Of a DNA stretch of 14,066 nucleotides, positions 6,356 through 11,965 are shown one piece after another. Each line of letters opens with the position of its first letter. Within the stretch, counting starts at the first letter, position 1. Location of the stretch: positions 1 to 14,066 of the forward strand of contig DEAW01000050.1 in the NCBI GenBank assembly GCA_002348315.1, in the 5' to 3' direction. The notes under the pieces were generated by a model. The model had not been told where the DNA came from, ran no database searches, and worked only from the letters and a program-made list of their open reading frames with translations. The position numbers and the translations under genes were made by a program. This DNA is from Planctomycetaceae bacterium UBA2972 (GTDB lineage: Bacteria; Planctomycetota; Planctomycetia; Pirellulales; Pirellulaceae).

Positions 6356-6637
6356 ATGAGATTTGCAAAAGTGATTGGCACCGTCACTCTGAATCAATGC
6401 ATTAGCGAGTTTGAAGGTTCGACGTTAAAAGCCGTCGTTCCTCTGTCGCTCGCGGATCTTCAATCGCAAGAGACAGATTCTGCAGACTTTTTAGTGCTGT
6501 GGGATGAAATGGGTTCGAGGAATGGGGATTTCGTTGCACTTAGTGAAGGCGGCGAAGCGGCACAACCATTCCGGCCGGCGAACAAGCCGGTGGATGCCTA
6601 TAACGCCGCAATTATCGACGAGATTAATCTCAGTTGA
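6356..6637 (+). CDS. BMC-P pentameric vertex protein 3 (divergent EutN/CcmL family)
   Basis: Third pentameric vertex protein, 93 residues, and the most divergent. The N-terminal strand MRFAKVIGTVTLNQCISEFEGSTLKAVVPL matches the family. The turn motif reads WDEMGSRNGDFVALSEGGEA, with GSRNGD in place of GAGxGD, and the C-terminus ends in DAYNAAIIDEINL. AGGAGAG 5 bases before the ATG makes a strong initiation site. Three distinct BMC-P paralogues per locus are typical of PVM-type microcompartments. They may form mixed sets of vertices or cap different faces. It takes the place of PvmM as recalled. Confidence 0.88.
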   Translation: MRFAKVIGTVTLNQCISEFEGSTLKAVVPLSLADLQSQETDSADFLVLWDEMGSRNGDFVALSEGGEAAQPFRPANKPVDAYNAAIIDEINLS

Positions 6638-6666
6638 AACGCTATTGAAATAGGAGAAACGTAACA

Positions 6667-7545
6667 ATGGCAAACGTATTTAAGGTGAAACAGGATATCT
6701 GCGATATTGGACGCAGAATCTATAACAAGGGCTTCGCAGCCGCCAATGATGGGAACATCACGGTGCGCGTCAGTGACAACGAAGTCCTCTGCACTCCCAC
6801 AATGCACTCGAAAGGATTTCTGACTCCGGATGATATCTGTACGATTGATATGAGCGGAAATCAGACGGCAGGACGGAAGAAACGTTCCAGTGAAGCACTA
6901 CTGCACCTGGAGATTTACAAAGCACGTCCTGAAATCAAGAGTGTTGTACATTGTCATCCGCCGCACGCAACCGCGTTCGCGATTGCCCGTGAGCCGATTC
7001 CTCAATGTGTGCTACCGGAAGTTGAGATCTTTCTCGGAGATGTACCGATAACCCGTTACGAAACTCCGGGTGGCAAGGCTTTTGCCGAAACCATTCTTCC
7101 ATTTGTAAATCAAACCAATGTGATTGTTCTGGCCAATCATGGCACAGTAAGCTACGGAGAAGACGTAGAACAGGCATATTGGTGGACGGAAATTCTGGAT
7201 GCGTATTGCCGCATGTTAATGCTCGCTAAAGGCCTGGGCAATATCAGTTACTTTACTGAGGACAAACAACGGGAATTACTGGAATTAAAGTCCAAACTCG
7301 GATTTTCGGATCCTCGCGCAGACGACTACGCTGATTGCGATATGTGTGCCAACACCGTCTTCAAAGACAGTTGGGAAAACTCAGGTGTGGAACGACGTAC
7401 CTTTGAGGCACCGCCTGCGATGGGAGGCTTTTCAGGAACTACTGCCGCGCCAACGCCGGCTGGCGATCAGGAACAACTGATTCAGATGATTACCGAACGA
7501 GTGATGTCCGCTCTGGCAAACCAGAGTGCGAAAGCATCGGCTTAG
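6667..7545 (+). CDS. Class II aldolase (FucA/RhaD-like, L-fuculose- or L-rhamnulose-phosphate), BMC signature enzyme
   Basis: Zinc-dependent retro-aldol cleavage of a 1-phosphorylated deoxyketose to DHAP and lactaldehyde, supplying the aldehyde for the microcompartment. The 292 residues contain an aldolase II/adducin domain (about 6-215). Catalytic and zinc residues are visible: KRSSEALLHLEIY with Glu76 as acid/base (FucA Glu73), VVHCHPPHATAF with His95 and His97, and ANHGTVSYG with His158. About 75 extra residues follow the core. They contain a CxxC pair (Cys224, Cys227), a Gly/Pro/Ala-rich linker (about 248-266), and a C-terminal amphipathic helix DQEQLIQMITERVMSALAN (267-285) that looks like an encapsulation peptide. 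AGGAGA sets the ATG. Corresponds to PvmN as recalled. Fuculose-P versus rhamnulose-P cannot be distinguished by eye; dual use is proposed for the family. Confidence 0.92.
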   Translation: MANVFKVKQDICDIGRRIYNKGFAAANDGNITVRVSDNEVLCTPTMHSKGFLTPDDICTIDMSGNQTAGRKKRSSEALLHLEIYKARPEIKSVVHCHPPHATAFAIAREPIPQCVLPEVEIFLGDVPITRYETPGGKAFAETILPFVNQTNVIVLANHGTVSYGEDVEQAYWWTEILDAYCRMLMLAKGLGNISYFTEDKQRELLELKSKLGFSDPRADDYADCDMCANTVFKDSWENSGVERRTFEAPPAMGGFSGTTAAPTPAGDQEQLIQMITERVMSALANQSAKASA

Positions 7546-7574
7546 CAATTATTTCGTGGAAGAGGAATAGATAG

Positions 7575-8516
7575 ATGAAAGTTAGTATTATTGGTGCCGG
7601 AGGACTCGTCGGGTCAAGTGCTGCATTTGCTTTGCAGTGTGGTGGCATCGTTCGAGAAATCGCTCTTTTGGATGTCAATCTGGAAGCAGCCGAAGGGCAG
7701 GCGTTGGATATCCTTCATGGGGGGCCCAGCACGGCGGACCAAAAGATAACGGCAGGTGGTTATGAACACGTCGCAGATAGTGATGTAATCTGTATCACGG
7801 CTGGATTGCGGCGAAAGCCGGACGAGAGCCGATTGGATCTGATTAATCGCAATACAGATTTGTTCGTTTCAATTCTTAATGAAATAAAGCAGGTTGGTGT
7901 GAAAGATGACGCGATCGTCTTTGTCGTTTCCAATCCGGTAGACATTCTCACCTATGTAGCGGCAGACCGGCTCGGTTTACCGAACCATCAGGTGATTGGT
8001 TTGGGGACGCAATTGGATACCATCCGATTTCGTAGTCTGATCGCACAACAACTGGATGTGCCACCAACCCAAATGTCGGCATTGATCCTTGGCGAACATG
8101 GCGAAAGCATGGTGCCCATCTGGTCAAGTGCGACGATCGGTGGCTTGCCACTTGATAAACATCCCCGCTGGACTCCTAACCTAACCACTGAGTTATTCAC
8201 TAGAACTCGAGGTAGTGGTGCGGAAGTGATCCGTAAAAAAGGTGGGGCTGGCTTCGCAGTCGGCATTGCTATCCGCGACGTGATTGAGTCCATTGCTCTG
8301 GATAGCCAACGGATTTTACCGATTTCCAGTGTGCAGCAGGGAGCCTACGGCATACGTGATGTTGCCTTGTCTGTACCAACGATCGTGGGACGTCAGGGCG
8401 TCGTGGATCGTTTGGAAATCGACTTATGGCCCAAGGAAGTCCAAGGCTTGCGAAATAGCGGCAATGTGCTTCGGCAAACAGTCAGTACCGTACTCCAACG
8501 TATCGGTAACGGCTAA
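7575..8516 (+). CDS. NAD-dependent 2-hydroxyacid dehydrogenase of the LDH/MDH family
   Basis: Member of the lactate/malate dehydrogenase superfamily, 313 residues, full length. The Rossmann nucleotide site is GAGGLVGSSAAFAL (7-20) with Asp33 (LLDVN) binding NAD. The active-site loop reads AGLRRKPDESRLDL, with Arg80 where LDH has Gln102; Arg here is typical of malate dehydrogenase. Other elements are SNPVDILTY, GLGTQLDTIRFR (Arg151, LDH-like GTxLDTxRFR) and the catalytic LGEHGES (His175). It is the last gene of the operon, 29 bases after the aldolase, with AGAGGAA upstream of its ATG. In the PVM model it handles lactate or recycles NAD(H), but the loop residue leaves malate-like substrates open. 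No encapsulation helix was recognised. Family firm, substrate uncertain. Confidence 0.9.
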   Translation: MKVSIIGAGGLVGSSAAFALQCGGIVREIALLDVNLEAAEGQALDILHGGPSTADQKITAGGYEHVADSDVICITAGLRRKPDESRLDLINRNTDLFVSILNEIKQVGVKDDAIVFVVSNPVDILTYVAADRLGLPNHQVIGLGTQLDTIRFRSLIAQQLDVPPTQMSALILGEHGESMVPIWSSATIGGLPLDKHPRWTPNLTTELFTRTRGSGAEVIRKKGGAGFAVGIAIRDVIESIALDSQRILPISSVQQGAYGIRDVALSVPTIVGRQGVVDRLEIDLWPKEVQGLRNSGNVLRQTVSTVLQRIGNG

Positions 8517-8533
8517 ATAGAATACGTTTCTCC

Positions 8534-8573
8534 TGGCGGGAGTCGGTCGTTTTCGAATGACTGGCTCCCGTCA
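8534..8573. terminator. Long hairpin with UUCG loop, shared end of operon and convergent gene
   Basis: A near-continuous 18-bp stem runs from TGGCGGGAGTCGGTC (8534-8548) to GACTGGCTCCCGTCA (8559-8573). It continues inward by three pairs to a TTCG loop (8552-8555), with four G-T wobbles. UUCG tetraloops are exceptionally stable in RNA. The T-tract after it is weak on the + strand (TCAATTT), but position between two convergent stop codons and the stem length support a bidirectional terminator or 3'-end stabiliser. Confidence 0.75.
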
Positions 8574-8588
8574 ATTTATGCGCCGTAC

Positions 8589-9530
8589 CTATTTATTAGC
8601 CGGCATCTTTTCTGTTAAGGACTCTTCTCTGAATGCTGGAGTCGTCTCGGCCGTGCCCAGATGCTCGATAAACCGTCGCGCTAGTAAACCAACCTTTCCC
8701 AACCCTTCGATGTCGATCGTTTCCGGGTCATCCTCCGGTTTGTGGTATTCCTTGTGAAGGCCCGTGTGAAACATGAACCCCGGAATCTTATTCTGGATAA
8801 AAGGCCAGTGGTCACTGTTGGCAACCATCGTCCAAACATAATCGAGCTTAATATCGAGTCCCTCATTCAGGCTGTTCATGATGGGCTTAAGCCCGTGGAC
8901 GCTACGATGCCCCTGCAGTTCCAGGGTGTCTCCATCGAGACGCCCAATCATATCGATATTCACCTTGAAAACGATTCGTGATACGTCGACCGTTGGATGC
9001 TCCATCCAATGTTTTGAACCGATGAGTCCCTGTTCTTCACTGTCCCAAAAACAGACGAGCAACGAACGTTTCAGTCGGTGTTTGTTCTTTGAGAAATGCT
9101 TAACAAGTTCGAGCACGGTGGCCGTTCCACTGGCGTTGTCATCAGCTCCATTATGTACGGGCCCGGAATCTTTATTTTTTCCGAAGCCAACATGGTCGTA
9201 ATGCGCACCGACAGCGATTAACTGCTTTGATAATTCAGGATCACTGCCGGGGATGATGCCAAAGATATTACGGCAGTTAGGATAGATCTTGGTGAAGAGT
9301 TGGAAGTAACTGTCGTCACCTGCAGGCTCAACGTCATTGTCAGCCAGGATTTTCGTAATGTAATTTGCTGCGGCATATCCACCTTCGGAACCGGCACGGC
9401 GTCCTTCAAATGTATCGGCAGCAATCGTTTCGATGTGTTTGAAGGCGGCTTCGCCCAGTTTTTTCTGAGCATGCGCTGATTGGAATAACGTCAGGATTAG
9501 GAATATGGAGATGGCGAGTCGCAAATGCAT
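8589..9530 (-). CDS. Secreted M28-family zinc aminopeptidase
   Basis: Predicted exported metallopeptidase with two zinc ions, 313 residues. A Sec signal peptide (MHLRLAISIFLILTLFQSAHAQ) is likely cleaved after AHA at about residue 21. The M28 ligand set is visible in order: GAHYDHVG (His110), HNGADDNASGTA (Asp130 or Asp131), DSEEQGLIGS (Glu165 as base, Glu166 as ligand), NIDMIGR (Asp193) and HKEYHKPEDD (His263). It probably removes N-terminal amino acids from peptides outside the cytoplasm or in the periplasm. It is convergent with the BMC operon and shows no functional link to it. Upstream, AAGGG lies 12 bases before the ATG, a loose ribosome binding site. Class firm, exact specificity unknown. 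Confidence 0.93.
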   Translation of the reverse strand: MHLRLAISIFLILTLFQSAHAQKKLGEAAFKHIETIAADTFEGRRAGSEGGYAAANYITKILADNDVEPAGDDSYFQLFTKIYPNCRNIFGIIPGSDPELSKQLIAVGAHYDHVGFGKNKDSGPVHNGADDNASGTATVLELVKHFSKNKHRLKRSLLVCFWDSEEQGLIGSKHWMEHPTVDVSRIVFKVNIDMIGRLDGDTLELQGHRSVHGLKPIMNSLNEGLDIKLDYVWTMVANSDHWPFIQNKIPGFMFHTGLHKEYHKPEDDPETIDIEGLGKVGLLARRFIEHLGTAETTPAFREESLTEKMPANK

Positions 9531-9713
9531 TTTTGGCTATACCCTTTAAGCTAATGGAACCGTTGTGTAAGTGAGTTTACTGGATTTCGGATGTAATCAA
9601 TAGGAGGGCTGTTGATTAGTTGTTGACGCTATTTGAAACGTCTAGAATGGCAGATGTACCAAACAGCAATTACTAGCAGCGGCTAGGACATAACATAAAA
9701 CGAGGAAGACAAC
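9531..9713. promoter_or_regulatory. Divergent intergenic region between peptidase and aldehyde dehydrogenase
   Basis: 183 bases that must carry promoters for both flanking genes. For the + strand, TTGACG (9623-9628) and TAGAAT (9643-9648) resemble -35 and -10 boxes, but the spacer is only 14 bases, so the pair is weak. An AATGGCA half-site identical to one arm of the operator at the start of the window lies at 9646-9652, without its partner arm. No convincing promoter was seen for the - strand. Confidence 0.35.
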
Positions 9714-11210
9714 ATGGCGACAATTCAAGGACAAGAACTCTGCTCGAAAGTCGAAGCCTTTTTAGCAGCCGGGCCGTTGAAGGGCTGGGTAGGCGGAAAA
9801 GGTGTCGAGGCATCAGATGGTGGAACCTTTTCGACTTCGGATCCTGGTAGCGGCGAAGTGCTAGCTGAAGTATTTAGCTTTCAAAAGGCGGACGTGGATG
9901 CGGCCGTCGAAGCTGCGGACGAAGCATTTAACAATTCGGGATGGGCGACCATGCCGGTTAATGAACGAAGTGCAATCCTGCATCGATTAGCTGATGCTGT
10001 AGAAGAACAAAAGGAAACCATCTCGCAGCTCGAGTCGCTTGATTGCGGAAAGATTTTGGAACAGGCTCACGGCGATGTTCAGAACTTCATCGATACGATG
10101 CGTTATTTTGCGGATTTGGCGTTAAATATAGAACGTAGAACCGTGTTGGCTGTTAAAAACCACGAAGCTGCAGTCGTTCGCCACCCCTGGGGGCCCTGTG
10201 GCTTTATTATCCCCTGGAATTTCCCGTTCCTGCTTTGCGGCTGGGGAATCGCTCCTGCTCTGGCGGCTGGAAACACAGTGGTTGTGAAACCCGCAGAAGA
10301 CACTCCGCTTTCAACGCTTTATGTTGCTCAGCTGGCAAGTGAAGTTGGATTGCCGGATGGCGTGTTTAATGTCGTGCCAGGTTTGGGGGAAACTGCCGGT
10401 AAAGCTGTTTCTGAAAATCCTAAGTTCTGTCGCATGTCATTCACAGGTTCTCCTGAGGTTGGCCGTCTGGTCGCCGCGGCTAGCGGAGCGAATTTGACGC
10501 CGGTTAAGCTCGAGCTTGGAGGTAAAGGTGCTGCGGTTGTCTTCGACGATTGTGATATGGATTTCACGACAGATGGTCTTGTAGGAGCGATTACCTTCCA
10601 TACCGGCCAGGTCTGTTGTGATGCAACTCGCTGGCTTGTACATAAGAATATCTATGATGAATTTGTAGGTAAGGTAAAGGAAAAAATGTCAGCTGTTGCA
10701 ATTGGGCACCCGCTGGGTGAATCGACTCAAATGGGCCCCGTGGTGAATGCCACTCAGAAGCAGCGGGTCCTCGGTTACCTTGAAAAAGGTGTCGCCGGAG
10801 GTGCCGAGCTGGTACTCGAAGGAGGTGAGGCGTCGGTAGATGGTTGTGACGGAGGGCATTATGTTAAGCCTGCTTTGCTTGCAGGTTCTCTTGATAATGT
10901 AGCGGCGGTCGAAGAGATCTTCGGGCCGGTCGCGTTCCTGGCTCCGTTTGAGACGGAAGAGGAAGGCATACGTCTAGCCAATAATACTGATTATGGTTTG
11001 GCAAATAGTGTGTGGTCACAGGATTTAGCCAAATGCCAACGTGTTGCAGAAGCCTTCGAGGCTGGTAACGGTTGGATCAACTCTCATAACGTTATCGTTC
11101 ACGGCGTGCCCTACGCCGGCGTGAAAAAGAGCGGTATGGGCGGTGGTGTTGTGTCTATTGAGACACTGCTTGACTATTACCGAAATATCTCGGTCATTCG
11201 TCCGCTCTAA
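9714..11210 (+). CDS. NAD(P)-dependent aldehyde dehydrogenase (ALDH superfamily, non-acylating)
   Basis: Oxidises an aldehyde to its acid, 498 residues, the normal length of ALDH1/2-like enzymes. Landmarks: PWGPCGFIIPWNFPFLL (158-174, with Asn169), NTVVVKPAEDTPLS (Lys192), FTGSPEVGR (243-251), LELGGKGAAVVFDDCD with general base Glu267, FHTGQVCCDATR with catalytic Cys301, and EEIFGPV. A helical segment of about 20 residues precedes the usual N-terminus. GAGGAAG 5 bases before the ATG is a strong initiation site. It is transcribed alone, with a terminator downstream. Placement after a lactaldehyde-producing operon makes a lactaldehyde or scavenging role possible, but the sequence does not fix the substrate; betaine-aldehyde-type activity is equally compatible. 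Confidence 0.93.
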   Translation: MATIQGQELCSKVEAFLAAGPLKGWVGGKGVEASDGGTFSTSDPGSGEVLAEVFSFQKADVDAAVEAADEAFNNSGWATMPVNERSAILHRLADAVEEQKETISQLESLDCGKILEQAHGDVQNFIDTMRYFADLALNIERRTVLAVKNHEAAVVRHPWGPCGFIIPWNFPFLLCGWGIAPALAAGNTVVVKPAEDTPLSTLYVAQLASEVGLPDGVFNVVPGLGETAGKAVSENPKFCRMSFTGSPEVGRLVAAASGANLTPVKLELGGKGAAVVFDDCDMDFTTDGLVGAITFHTGQVCCDATRWLVHKNIYDEFVGKVKEKMSAVAIGHPLGESTQMGPVVNATQKQRVLGYLEKGVAGGAELVLEGGEASVDGCDGGHYVKPALLAGSLDNVAAVEEIFGPVAFLAPFETEEEGIRLANNTDYGLANSVWSQDLAKCQRVAEAFEAGNGWINSHNVIVHGVPYAGVKKSGMGGGVVSIETLLDYYRNISVIRPL

Positions 11211-11234
11211 GTGTTACTTTGAAGACTCTCAGTG

Positions 11235-11286
11235 ATCCCGAGCGATCCAGGTTTCCAAACGGGAATAGGGGTGGCTCGGGATTTTT
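11235..11286 (+). terminator. Rho-independent terminator after aldehyde dehydrogenase
   Basis: ATCCCGAGC (11235-11243) pairs perfectly with GCTCGGGAT (11274-11282) and is followed by TTTT. The stem is GC-rich and lies 25 bases after the stop codon. The 30-base loop is longer than usual but contains a small inner repeat (GTTT-CC-AAAC). Confidence 0.8.
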
Positions 11287-11381
11287 GTATGTTTGCTCAG
11301 TAATCAGTTAGATTTAAGGGATTCAATTGCACGTAAGAAGGGTGTTGTTTGGAGTAGAAACAGTAAGTCGAAGGAGAATCG

Positions 11382-11804
11382 ATGAATCGCCCGGAATTTA
11401 TGCCCTGTAATCGGTGTGGAGTCCTTACGAGTAATACAGATAGTATTTGCGCAAAGTGTAGTGAAGATTCGTCGAATCCTTATGCTGCTCCGTTTGCGAA
11501 GGAGGCACTTGCCAGTCAGTCAAATCCCGACGGACCGGCTGAGAAGCCAGACTTAGGTATGAGGATTTTGTTGCCTGTTGGTCGATCTGGGCATGCAATC
11601 ATTGCCGGTTACATGGGACTCTTTAGCCTGCTGTTATTGCCAGGTCCTTTTGCCTTGTTGTTTGGCATTCTTGCGGTAAAGGATATTAAAATGAATCCGG
11701 AAAAGTCAGGCATGGGCCGGGCGATCTTTGGGATCGTGGCTGGGTTTTTTGCCACGGTGATGTTGGGATTCGTGATTTTGGGCTTCTATGTACGCGAGCT
11801 GTAG
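11382..11804 (+). CDS. Small zinc-ribbon membrane protein, DUF4190-like
   Basis: Hypothetical protein of 140 residues. The N-terminus carries a zinc-ribbon pattern, Cys9-x2-Cys12 and Cys23-x2-Cys26 (PCNRCG and CAKC). A low-complexity Ser/Ala/Pro linker follows (about 27-58). Two predicted membrane helices come next (about 72-98 and 113-136), separated by a short charged loop (KDIKMNPEKSGMG). The GxxALxxGxxAxxxI-loop-GRAxxGIxxG layout resembles DUF4190 proteins, common in planctomycetes and actinobacteria and of unknown function. AAGGAGA 4 bases before the ATG supports the start. It stands alone after the terminator, with no apparent link to neighbours. Orientation and role are unknown. Confidence 0.8.
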   Translation: MNRPEFMPCNRCGVLTSNTDSICAKCSEDSSNPYAAPFAKEALASQSNPDGPAEKPDLGMRILLPVGRSGHAIIAGYMGLFSLLLLPGPFALLFGILAVKDIKMNPEKSGMGRAIFGIVAGFFATVMLGFVILGFYVREL

Positions 11805-11821
11805 GGGTGACATTTAGAGAA

Positions 11822-11901
11822 TTAAACAGTTAGACAGTTAGGCAGTTAAACAATTAAACAAATGGGCAGTTGGGTAAATTGACGATTAACAGATTGGGTT
11901 A
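11822..11901. repeat. Imperfect 8-base tandem repeat array
   Basis: About ten consecutive octamers with consensus TTAAACAG. The first five are closest: TTAAACAG, TTAGACAG, TTAGGCAG, TTAAACAA, TTAAACAA. Later units drift (ATGGGCAG, TTGGGTAA, ATTGACGA, TTAACAGA, TTGGGTTA). The array fills most of the gap between the small membrane protein and the DUF1501 gene. There are no long spacers, so it is not a CRISPR array. It could be a microsatellite-like expansion or a set of protein-binding sites in the downstream promoter region. Confidence 0.7.
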
Positions 11902-11953
11902 GTGGTGTTTCTGGTAAAATAAAATTTAGGTGCGGATTAGATACGCAATATCC

Positions 11954-11960
11954 GAGGAAG
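11954..11960 (+). promoter_or_regulatory. Ribosome binding site that decides the DUF1501 start
   Basis: GAGGAAG lies 5 bases before ATG 11966, the same arrangement as upstream of the aldehyde dehydrogenase at 9714. The in-frame GTG at 11930 lacks such a site and would put 12 extra residues ahead of the Tat-like leader. Confidence 0.65.
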
Positions 11961-11965
11961 AAATA

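Noticed and set aside
1779..6673. AATGGCA copies at the starts of BMC-H 1 (1779) and the aldolase (6666) as extra operator half-sites
   Set aside because: They are simply A + ATG GCA, the start codon followed by an alanine codon, and need no regulatory explanation.
8589..9530. M28 peptidase as part of the microcompartment system
   Set aside because: Opposite strand, signal peptide for export, and separated by a terminator; no functional link is visible.
9623..9648. Sigma70 promoter for the aldehyde dehydrogenase
   Set aside because: TTGACG and TAGAAT are good boxes individually but the 14-base spacer is shorter than the normal 16-18, so it is not called as a firm promoter.
9714..9790. Encapsulation peptide on the second aldehyde dehydrogenase
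   Set aside because: The N-terminal segment has some helical character but lacks the linker and the Ile/Val-rich pattern of the four cargo peptides, and the gene lies outside the operon.
11822..11901. CRISPR-like array
   Set aside because: Units are 8 bases, directly adjacent, without 25-40 base spacers, and no cas genes are near.
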